Assembly: GCA_963768025.1 (NCBI GenBank)
Contig: CAVYGM010000032.1
Location: 36,022 to 100,021 of the forward strand
DNA length: 64,000 nucleotides
Reading direction: 5' to 3'
DNA from: CAVYGM01 sp963768025
GTDB taxonomy: Bacteria; Bacteroidota; Bacteroidia; Cytophagales; Spirosomataceae
This document shows positions 56,337-64,000 of this stretch, one piece after another. Under the pieces are notes generated by a model that searched no databases, was not told the DNA's origin, and saw only the letters and a list, made by a program, of their open reading frames with translations. The position numbers and the translations under genes are program-made. Position 1 is the first letter of the stretch; every line of letters begins with the position of its first letter.

Positions 56337-58113
56337 ATGAAACTTTACTTGACGATCAGTATCGCCTTGGGTACGCTGCTGCTAGCGGGATTCTCACTGA
56401 TGGCCCCACAACCAGCGGATGCTGAAAAGCCAAACGTACTCTTTATCCTGACCGACGACCAGGGCTGGGGCGATCTGAGCCTGCACGGCAACCCCTACGT
56501 AAAAACCCCGCAACTGGATAGCCTGGCCCGGTCGGGGGCTCAGTTTGAGCGTTTTTACGTCAGTCCGTTGTGCGCCCCCACGCGGGCCAGTCTGCTGACG
56601 GGACGGTACCATTTGCGCACGGGTACGGTATCGGTGTCCCGCACGCTGGAAGTCATGAACGCCGAAGAGGTGACCCTGGCCGAAATCTTCAAAGAAAACG
56701 GCTACGCCACCGGTGCTTTTGGCAAATGGCACAACGGCGACCACTATCCCCATACCCCCAACGGGCAGGGCTTCGACGAATTTCTGGGTTTTTGCGCCGG
56801 GCATCTCACCAATTACTTTGACTCCGAGCTGAGCCACAACGGGGAGCCGGTACCTTCCAAAGGGTACATCACGGACATCCTCACCGACGCCGCGATGGCC
56901 TTCATGGAGAAAAATGCGAAGAAGCCCTTTTTCTGTTACGTACCCTACAATGCCCCCCATACGCCCCATCAGGTACCTGATTCCTATTTTCAAAAATACA
57001 AAAAAATGGGCCTAGCCGATGAGCTGGCGTCCATCTACGGCATGGTCGATAACGTGGATGATAACGTAGGCAGGCTACTGAAAAAAGTGGATGCGCTGGG
57101 TCTAAGCAAAAATACAATCGTGATTTTCGTTACCGACAACGGTCCCAATGGGGTACGGTACAATGGCGACATGAAAGGAATAAAAGGCCAGGTAGACGAA
57201 GGCGGCGTGCGGGTACCTTTTTTCATACGCTGGCCCGAAAAAATAAAACCCAAAACCGTACAATCCATTGCCGCCCATATTGATTTGCTACCGAGTCTGG
57301 TTGAATTATGCGGGTTTCCTACTCCCAAAACCTTACCGCTGGACGGCGAGAGTTTTGCAAAAATCCTGTTGGGGAAAGCGCCCGATGCCCCGTCCGAGCG
57401 GGTACTGTTTCACCCACGTGGCTTCGCTGGACAAATCCCTGAAACCTACCCCAGGGGCCTTGCGTACCCCTCGCTACCGCTGGGTGTGGAAAGGCAAAGA
57501 GGCCGAACTCTATGACATGAAGGCCGATCCTTCCCAAAAAAACAACCTTGCCTCAACCCACGAATCCTCCACTACTGCCTTTCAGAAAGAATTTGATCGG
57601 TGGTTTGCCGAGGTAACCAAAGGTTTATCCCTAAACGAAAGGCCCATTCCGGCCGGGTTTCCCGGAAAATCGGTGGAGCTAGCGGCTCATGAAGCGACGT
57701 TTTCGGGTACCCTCACCTACAAAGAAGGCCACGGCTGGGCCCACGATTGGCTGGTGAATTGGACTAGCCCCAACGACCGCATGGAGTGGCAACTGCAAAG
57801 CAAAAGGCCCGCCCGCTACGAAGTGTACCTTAGGTATACTTGCCCCGAAGCCCAAATCGGTTCTACGGTAGAAGTCACAATTGGAAACAGCAAACTCCAA
57901 ACCAGGATTACCGAAGCCTTCGACCCTCCCCTCCTACCCAGCCCCGACCAGGTACCCCGCAAAGAAGCTTACGAAAAACCCTGGAAGCTACTGAAATTGG
58001 GAGAAATGGAGGTACCCGCCGGGAGTAGTGTGCTTTCGCTACACGCGTTAAAAGTTGCGGGTAAGGAAGTGGCGGAGGTGAAGTCTGTTTTGTTGAGGCC
58101 GGTTGGGAAATAG
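56337..58113 (+). CDS. Exported arylsulfatase (one-base frameshift)
   Basis: About 591 residues. A signal peptide ends near QPADA. The FGly motif is Cys79 in LCAPTRASLLTGRY, of the C-x-P-x-R type, requiring oxidation to formylglycine. Metal ligands are in FILTDDQGWGD and VTDNGPN, with His in GKWHNGD. The frame changes near 57412; deleting one C in CACCCACG restores VLFHHVASLDKS. The C-terminal part after about 480 contains a beta-sandwich-like region (RYEVYLRYTCPEAQIGSTVEV). It cleaves sulfate esters, probably from polysaccharides. No maturase gene is in the window. Confidence 0.9.
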
Positions 58114-58294
58114 TGGTGGGGGATTTTGGGGGTGTTTTTTGGTGGATCAAGTACTTTGTCCTGTTTTTGCTGGTTGCTGTTTTTAGGCGGAGCGCCGTTG
58201 TAGTAGGTTCAGCGTATAAATTTTTTATCCAATGAATCTTTAAACATCGCAAAGTGTTACCTAATTAGCTAACTTTAACCCCACATAAACCTGT

Positions 58295-58645
58295 ATGGAA
58301 TCCCACTTCGTCAGGGACATTTTTTTCTATAAAGATTACTACCTGGACTTCAAAGTGACCTTGAAGCCCGATGTACAGAAGAAATTTGACTGGACTTTAC
58401 AACTGGTGGCTACTTTGGAGAGAGTGCCAGAAAAATATTTCAAGCACCTGACCGGCTCAACAGGACTATACGAAGTACGAGTTGAAGTAGGTTCGGACAT
58501 TTATCGAGTATTCAGTTTCTTCGACAAAGGCCAACTGGTGATTTTATTGAATGGGTTTCAGAAGAAGACCCAAAAGACCCCTAAGAAAGAAATTGAACTG
58601 GCAGAAAAACTCAAAAAACAGTACTTCGATGAAAAAGACAAATAA
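58295..58645 (+). CDS. RelE/HigB-type toxin (phage Gp49-like)
   Basis: 116 residues. The core KKFDWTLQLVATLERVPEKYFKHLTGSTGLYEVRVEVGSDIYRVFSFF and LVILLNGFQKKTQKTPKKEIELAEKL matches the Gp49/HigB-like group of RelE-fold ribosome-dependent mRNA interferases. The basic C-terminal residues are present. It is the first gene of a toxin-first module whose antitoxin start overlaps its 3' end by 17 bases. Confidence 0.9.
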   Translation: MESHFVRDIFFYKDYYLDFKVTLKPDVQKKFDWTLQLVATLERVPEKYFKHLTGSTGLYEVRVEVGSDIYRVFSFFDKGQLVILLNGFQKKTQKTPKKEIELAEKLKKQYFDEKDK

Positions 58646-58934
58646 TAACCTCACCTCCTTCAAAGACCATCTTGACGAGCAGTACGGCCTACCGGGAACC
58701 GATACAAGAGAAAAATACGAACAGGAATTTGAAGCTTTCAAACTTGGGGTCATGCTTCAAGAACTCCGCAAATCAAAAGGCCTGACGCAGGAACAGCTCG
58801 CCGAAAAATGCGGTACCACCAAAACCTACATTTCAAGAATTGAAAATAACGCTAGTGATATTCGACTTTCAACCCTGATGCGGATTATTCAGGAAGGGCT
58901 TGGGGGACATTTAAAGTTGAGTGTTGATCTGTGA
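58629..58934 (+). CDS. HigA-type XRE antitoxin
   Basis: 101 residues from the ATG at 58629; the longer ORF upstream is out-of-frame toxin sequence. The helix-turn-helix is MLQELRKSKGLTQEQLAEKCGTTKTYISRIENN, followed by LSTLMRIIQEGLGG. It should bind the toxin and repress the operon. The overlap with the toxin gene supports coupling. Confidence 0.9.
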   Translation: MKKTNNNLTSFKDHLDEQYGLPGTDTREKYEQEFEAFKLGVMLQELRKSKGLTQEQLAEKCGTTKTYISRIENNASDIRLSTLMRIIQEGLGGHLKLSVDL

Positions 58935-58943
58935 CCCCCGCTG

Positions 58944-59045
58944 CCACTAGTTTGCAAAAACTGGTGTTAGCTGGGATGATAGGAGGCGTTCTGCAGGGCC
59001 TGAGGAGACTCAGGCCACGGTGGAAGTGGTACCCATCGGAATGAG
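58944..59045 (+). repeat. Diverged flanking repeat, copy A
   Basis: It starts with the imperfect palindrome CACTAGTTTGCAAAAACTGGTG, then a GTTAGCTGGG...GATAGGAGGC stretch, then a perfect hairpin GGCCTGAG/CTCAGGCC (58997-59016). A related series in the same order lies at 61001-61165 beyond the AT-rich gene and IS. Confidence 0.5.
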
Positions 59046-59090
59046 CAGGTACAGACTTCGGATAAAATTATAAATACAAAAAGCCTCATT

Positions 59091-59478
59091 CTAATTTCTT
59101 TCCCATTTTGCAACATATGCTTTTATCAAATTTTTTCCATCAATCGTTATCTCTTTATTTATTTCAGAGTTTAGATATTTTGCTCTTTTTCTAAACAAGG
59201 GGATTTCATTTTTATTTGCTTTAAATTTTCGTAGAATCAAAAGCGTTTTTTTATTTATTATACAAGTATTGAGCAAATGGTAATTACATCTTAATAGTAT
59301 TAGTAATATTGCATATGATTGCTCAATATTCTCTAAATCAACATTATAATGAGTATTTAATTGGTTGGCACTTTTTGTAGCATGAGTATATACACTAAGC
59401 TCTTTCCAAAAATCATATAGTATTTTTTGATCTTTTTTATTGATCTTATAGAATATTTGAGTTGTTATACTTGAAGCT
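59091..59478 (-). pseudogene. C-terminal part of an AT-rich gene cut by an IS element
   Basis: Reading on the minus strand from the IS border gives a continuous frame: SITTQIFYKINKKDQKI, LYDFWKELSVYTHATKSAN, YAILLILLRCNYHLL and a lysine-rich end with stop at 59091. It is much AT-richer than neighbours. It pairs with the N-terminal part at 60398-60799. Joining at one GTTTAAAC copy leaves the frames one base apart, so a small indel is present besides the insertion. Confidence 0.65.
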
Positions 59479-60410
59479 GTTTAAACTTTCTTTTTTTGGT
59501 TGATTTTGCGTAGGAAAATGAGCGCAAATGCGATAAAGTGTAAATTCATCCAGTTTCTGACTGTAAATTCGAATCGTATCAAAAGTGCTTTAAAACCGTC
59601 CAGCCAAGCATTTGCGTGTTCAACCACTGAGCGGTGTGCATAAAGTTCAGCGTCAAAAACATGAGTCCCACTTTGATAGGGCTCTTGGTCTAAACCGGTT
59701 GAACTTCTAGGGTTCTCCCTGACATTGGCTATGATCTCCCGGCTTTCACAAGCGCTCACAAACTCGGCCGAGTCAAACCCAGCGTCGGCATTCAGAAACA
59801 AGCCTCTCAGACTGATGCCCCCCTCTTCCAAAAGGATACAAATCTCACCGAACAAATTTTGGATTTGGAACAGGTCGTGGTGATTTCCTTCCTGGGGTGT
59901 GCTCATGGCCAGCATAACCCCTTGATTATCTGAGAGGAATAATGAGTTGGTTGTCTTGCAGGCTTTTCGCCCTTGATAGCCCACCGCGTCACCACCATTT
60001 TTGGCTGGGGTGTGGCTGCCATCAAACTGGACACTCGACAAGTCCAGGCACTCTGGATTTTTGCGTAAGAGATTGAGCCAAACAGTCTTCCAACAGCCTG
60101 CTTTACACAGCAGCGGCTGCCGCCATTTGTTATAGTAATAGAAAACTGAGTTCCAGTGCAGGGCCCTTCCGCTGAAAAACTGCTTGGTGGGCAGCTCACG
60201 CCACTGACATCCAGTTTTCAACCGATGAAAAATGCATTCTACGATCTCGACCATAGGAACGGTGGTCTCAAATCCGCGTGTCCCGACAGTTAGATGCGGC
60301 AAAATCCATTTTTCAATCATAGCTTTGTCGATAATCCCCATTTCTGTGTTTGTTTAAAGTTCGCACTTCAAAATTCACACGGTTTTGGGGATTTTGCTTA
60401 AAGTTTAAAC
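59479..60410 (-). mobile_element. IS5-family insertion sequence
   Basis: The element is about 0.93 kb with one transposase. Both borders carry GTTTAAAC (59479-59486, 60403-60410), followed inward by the short inverted repeat ACTTT. Because GTTTAAAC is palindromic, target duplication and terminal repeat cannot be separated; a TTAA or GTTTAAAC duplication both fit. It splits an AT-rich gene. Confidence 0.75.
59481..60341 (-). CDS. IS5-family DDE transposase
   Basis: 286 residues and apparently intact. The N-terminal DUF4096-type domain is ETTVPMVEIVECIFHRLKTGCQWRELP. DDE residues are the Asp in VQFDGSHT, the Asp in LNADAGFD and the Glu in HRSVVEHANAWLDGFKALLIRFE, which includes the family's R-E-K-like C-terminal signature. 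The stop codon lies inside the left terminal TTTAAA. Full length suggests recent insertion and possible activity. Confidence 0.92.
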   Translation of the reverse strand: MGIIDKAMIEKWILPHLTVGTRGFETTVPMVEIVECIFHRLKTGCQWRELPTKQFFSGRALHWNSVFYYYNKWRQPLLCKAGCWKTVWLNLLRKNPECLDLSSVQFDGSHTPAKNGGDAVGYQGRKACKTTNSLFLSDNQGVMLAMSTPQEGNHHDLFQIQNLFGEICILLEEGGISLRGLFLNADAGFDSAEFVSACESREIIANVRENPRSSTGLDQEPYQSGTHVFDAELYAHRSVVEHANAWLDGFKALLIRFEFTVRNWMNLHFIAFALIFLRKINQKKKV

Positions 60411-60799
60411 AGGCTCATTATATAGGATTGATTCATCCAATTTTTTACGGCTTTGTCGTTTGTATTCAAAAAAAAGAATTTACCAAAAACTAAAAATTCA
60501 AATATTTGTCTTAATATACTATTAGCTGCACCATAGTGTCCTGTTAAAATTGTTTTATGAGCAACGTATAGTAAGTTTATTGACTTATGAAAGCATTGCA
60601 GAGTTATTTGTTCACTATCTGGAATCTCATTTGCTATTGCAAATAGTGCTTTGAAGTGATCAAAAAATAATTTTTGTTGTATATCAAAATGATGTTCGAA
60701 TATAGATACTTGATACTCTATATGATTAAAAATTTTGTTAGAATTTTCTTTCTCGTACTCCAAAAAATCTTGAAATGTAATTTTAAAGTTATTATTCAT
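60398..60799 (-). pseudogene. N-terminal part of the AT-rich hypothetical gene
   Basis: 133 residues ending at the IS border. The chain is helical and hydrophobic (FDHFKALFAIANEI, SINLLYVAHKTILTGHYGAANSILRQIFEFLVFGKFFF). It resembles HEPN-like or DUF5677-type helical proteins only loosely. Low GC relative to the flanking genes points to horizontal acquisition. Its continuation is at 59091-59478. Confidence 0.65.
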
Positions 60800-61308
60800 A
60801 TTACAATTTATAAATTAGATCAAAACTGTTATTTCAGACTCTTCTGTGTTATAATACGCAAATTACTCTTTCCCGTGAATTTCTACAACTCCATCACTTC
60901 ACCAAAAACTAGTGATTTTGGTAGTGAAATTGGGGTATAGAGTATGGAGACACCGGGCAATGGGTAAGAACTTTCTAACTTGTGCGTGCAGCCTCACTAC
61001 CACCGGTTTACAAAAACTAGTAGCTAAACATCGCGTACCTCTCCGACTTACAAATCCCGAATCTTTCCGCTAACCCCGATTACAAGTTGTGTTTAGCCAG
61101 CTGATAGCGGGCCTGCTTCCAAGCCTGAGCAGCCTCAGCCCACAGCGAAGATGCTCAAAATCGGCTGAAAATAGTACCCCCGCAATTCACCTGCTGAATT
61201 TTGATTTCTCTGCTAGTTCCGGCATGCTCAAAAAATCCCTAAATTTGCATTCCTTTTAGCAGAGCAGCCGCTGCCCTGTCAATTTTCATTTGTTTGGACC
61301 GTACACTC
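60800..61308. other. Non-coding stretch before ileS with repeat copy C and copy B
   Basis: No gene is supported. It contains an imperfect palindrome CACCAAAAACTAGTGATTTTGG with TCACT/AGTGA ends (about 60895-60927) and the longer repeat copy B. TAAATTTG at 61240-61247 may be the ileS -7 box. Confidence 0.45.
61001..61165 (+). repeat. Diverged flanking repeat, copy B
   Basis: It begins CACCGGTTTACAAAAACTAGTAG, continues with GTTTAGCCAGCTGATAGCGGGC near 61090, and has GCCTGAGCAGCCTCAGCC at about 61123. This is the same order of elements as copy A (58944-59045), with insertions. Confidence 0.45.
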
Positions 61309-64000
61309 GTGAAATACAAAGAATACAAAAACCTCAGTTATCCGCAGATTGCCCAGGAAGTACTGCAATTCTGGAAAGAGAATGCCATTTTTGAGGAATC
61401 CATCAAACTTCGGGAAGGGCACCCCTCCTTTACGTTTTACGAAGGTCCGCCCTCGGCCAACGGCGCGCCCGGCATCCACCACGTGATGGCCCGGAGCGGT
61501 GAAGGACATCTTCTGCCGCTACCAGACCCTGCTGGGCAAGCAGGTGCAGCGCAAGGGCGGCTGGGATACCCACGGCCTGCCCATCGAGCTGCAGGTAGAA
61601 AAGGAGCTGGGCATCACGAAGGAGGATATCGGCACACAAAATCAGCATCGAGGACTACAACCAACGCTGCCGCGAAACCGTGATGCGCTTCAAGGCCCAG
61701 TGGGACGACCTGACCGAGAAAATGGGCTACTGGGTGGACCTCGACGACCCCTACGTCACCTTCGAGACCGAAGTACATCGAGAGCTGCTGGGCGCTGCTC
61801 AAGAAGCTCTACGACAAGGGTTTGCTCTACAAAGGCTACACCATCCAGCCGTATTCGCCGGCGGCCGGCACGGGCCTGTCGTCGCACGAGCTGAACCAGC
61901 CCGGCACCTACAGAGACGTGAAGGACACGACCGTCGTGGCGCAGTTCAAGGTGAAAGCGGCCCGAAACTCGGAGTCGCTGTTTGAAGGCATTCAGGCTGA
62001 AGAAGACATTCGCATCCTGGCCTGGACGACAACGCCCTGGACGCTGCCCGCCAACTACGGCGCCTGGCCGTAGGCAAGAACATTCCGTATCGTGCTGATC
62101 AGCACGTTCAACCCCTACACCTACGCGCCCATCCAGGGTGGTGCTGGCCAAGGATCTGGTGGGCAGGATTTCTTCTCCGAAAAAGGAACAGAGGCGTCGA
62201 TTTGGAAGACTATGCCGACAGGCGACAAAAAGCTGTTGCCCTGGCGCCTGGAACTGGCCGAGTTCAACGGCGCAGACCTCGAAGGCATCAACTACGAGCG
62301 CTGTTCGCCCTACGTCGCTTGAAGGGCGAGGAACACGGCCTTCCGCGTGATTCTCGGCGACTTCGTGACCACCGAAGACGGCACCGGCATCGTGCACATC
62401 TCGCCCACCTTTGGCGCCGACGACTTCCGGGTAGCGCAGGCCAACGGCATTCCGGCGCATCATGGTGCACGGATGCCGAAGGGCAAACTGACGTGCCCAT
62501 CGTGGACCGCACGGGCCGCTACGTGCAACAAATGGGCGAGTTTGGCGGCCGTAGGTGAAGAACTACGACGGCCACGACGAGGCCGATCCCGACTACCAAA
62601 CCCACGGACGTGACTGCATCGCCATCAAGCTGAAAGAGGACGGCACGGCCTTCAAAGTGGAGAAGTACGAGCACACCTACCCGCACTGCTGGCGCACCGA
62701 CAAGCCCGTGCTGTACTACCCGCTCGACTCCTGGTTTATCAAGACCACGGCCGTGAAGGACCGGCTGATCGAGCTCAACAAAACCATCAACTGGAAGCCC
62801 GAAAGCACCGGCACCGGCCGCTTCGGCAACTGGCTCGAAAACCTGGTGGACTGGAACCTGAGCCGCTCGCGCTACTGGGGTACCCCACTGCCCATCTGGC
62901 GCAGCCAGGACGTAGGCGTCGGAGGAGAATCTGCATCGGCTCAGCATTGCTGGAGCTGAAGGCGAACGAGAAATTGACAAGGCCGTGAGCCGGCCGAGAG
63001 TCATGGCACGCAAACAACCCGCATAAGAACGAGCTTTTTACAAGCGGTGAAGGAAAATCGACCTGCACCGGCCCTACGTGGACGATATTTTCCTGGTATC
63101 GGCCCAGCGGCCAGGCCATGCACCGCGAAACCGACCTCATCGACGTGTGGTTCGACTCCGGCGCCATGCCCTACGCCCAGTGGCACTACCCGTTTGAAAA
63201 CGACGACGATATTTCAACGAAGAACTTCCCCGCCGATTTCATCGCCGAAGGCGTGGACCAAACCCGCGGCTGGTTCTTTACGCTGCACGCCATGGCCGTG
63301 ATGCTGTTCGACTCGGTAGCGTTCAAAAATGTGATTGCCAACGGCTTGGTGCTGGACAAAAACGGCAACAAGATGACCAAGCGCCTCGGCAATGCCGTCG
63401 ACCCGTTTGAAACCATCAAGCAGTACGGCCCCGACGCCACCCGCTGGTACATGATTTCCAACGCCCCCCGTGGGACAACCTCAAATTTGACCCGGACGGC
63501 ATGGCGGAGGTGCAGCGCAGTTCTTCGGCACGCTGTTCAACACGTACTCGTTCTTTGCGCTCTACGCCAACCTCGACGGTTTCGCAATCGACGAGTTTGA
63601 CCGTATTCCGCATGACCGAACTGAGCGAGCTGGACCGCTGGATATTGTCGCAAGCTGCAGTCGCTAATCGTGGAAGTAGGGGGCATTTCGATAGCTACGA
63701 CCCGACTAAAGCCGGCCCGCGCTCATCCAGGATTTCGTCACCGACCAGCTCTCCAACTGGTACGTGCGCCTCTCGCGTCGCCGTTTCTGGAAAGGCGAGC
63801 TGACCACGGACAGACAAGCGGCCGCCTACGAGACTCTGCAGCGAGTGCCTAGTAGTCGTTTCGCAGCTCATGGCGCCCATTGCGCCCTTCTTCGGCGAGT
63901 GGCTCTACAAGAACATGACGGCGGCCTGCGCGAAGAATCCAAGACCCGGCATACCCCCTTCCGCTCACGACTCGGTACACCTCACCGAGTGGCACCGCGT
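61309..64000 (+). pseudogene. ileS: Isoleucyl-tRNA synthetase, many frameshifts, 3' end outside window
   Basis: Start is GTG 61309 (a TTG at 61294 would add five codons). The first 65 codons are clean: KYKEYKNLSYPQIAQEVLQFW and FTFYEGPPSANGAPGIHHVMAR. Conserved blocks then appear in alternating frames: KDIFCRYQTLLGKQVQRKGG with WDTHGLPIELQVEKELGITKED, YTIQPYSPAAGTGLSSHELNQPGTY, WTTTPWTLPANYG, TDKPVLYYPLDSWFIKTTAVKDR, WNLSRSRYWGTPLPIWR, DLIDVWFDSGAMPYAQWHYPF, EGVDQTRGWFFTLHA and NKMTKRLGNAVDPF (KMSKS-type loop, here KMTKR). At least ten one-base shifts occur, most of them insertions (for example CGGAGCGGTG for CGGACGGTG near 61496). From about 61490 the sequence is much richer in GC than the 5' end. 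Confidence 0.9.

Noticed and set aside
58551..58934. Longer start for the HigA-like antitoxin at 58551
   Set aside because: The extra 26 residues are toxin coding sequence read in another frame and are unlike any antitoxin N-terminus.
58944..61165. Integron attC sites
   Set aside because: The palindromes lack matching RYYYAAC and GTTRRRY core boxes in proper order, and no tyrosine integrase is in the window.
1..64000. CRISPR arrays, rRNA and tRNA genes
   Set aside because: No regularly spaced direct repeats, no rRNA-like stretches, and no convincing cloverleaf was seen by reading; a tRNA scan would be decisive.

Overview
The window reads as a chromosomal contig from a Bacteroidota bacterium of the Cytophagales, most like the Spirosomataceae group (Dyadobacter, Persicitalea and relatives). 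The reasons are the TonB-dependent receptor with an N-terminal carboxypeptidase-regulatory domain, TAnnTTTG-type promoters without Shine-Dalgarno sites, LytTR and M56/BlaI regulators, a TPR-CHAT protein, DUF4230, PVC-type membrane-bound dehydrogenases with HEAT repeats, and secreted VPS10/BNR propellers. The assignment is inference from gene content; no rRNA or tRNA gene was seen.

Layout. 1-5.3 kb: broken TPR-CHAT protein, LytTR regulator, secreted type B carboxylesterase. 5.4-13.5 kb: M28 peptidase lipoprotein, DinB-like protein, beta-barrel porin, threonine aldolase, very large VPS10/BNR propeller. 13.6-17.1 kb: orphan antitoxin, then a BlaI-M56 sensor-repressor operon with tandem operators and a secreted partner. 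17.1-24.7 kb (minus strand): PyrR-like phosphoribosyltransferase, Tat-exported TIM-barrel isomerase, and two tandem PVC-type dehydrogenases, of which only one keeps a cytochrome c tail. 24.9-36 kb: SDR, methyltransferase, HGSNAT-like membrane acyltransferase, MscS channel, 2OG oxygenase, esterase, aldo/keto reductase and M23 peptidase. 36-48.5 kb: two Gfo/Idh/MocA oxidoreductases, PhyH dioxygenase, the panD-flippase-rfaE2 cluster, a zinc peptidase, a YgiB/YgiC-like set, an NTF2 protein and an FG-GAP protein. 48.5-58.1 kb: DoxX, TonB receptor, stand-alone glycogen-binding domain, eutBC, DUF4230, SBF transporter, sulfatase. 58.3-61.2 kb: HigBA-like toxin-antitoxin pair, then an AT-rich gene cut by an IS5-family element and bracketed by diverged repeats. 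61.3 kb to the end: ileS.

Many genes are interrupted by single-base indels. Nearly all that I traced are one-base insertions, and removing one base restores the conserved protein. This looks like an under-polished long-read assembly rather than true gene decay. It is worst in ileS, where base composition and Gly-Thr codon choice also differ from the rest of the window.

Functionally this is mostly a scavenging and carbohydrate-degrading chromosome: secreted hydrolases, periplasmic sugar dehydrogenases/isomerases/oxidoreductases, and outer-membrane uptake. I do not see one complete new system. The best leads are the cassette-like locus at 58.9-61.2 kb, the BlaI-M56 operon with its unknown sensor domain, the YgiB/YgiC-like triad, the cytochrome-less dehydrogenase paralogue, and the very high frequency of GGTACC.
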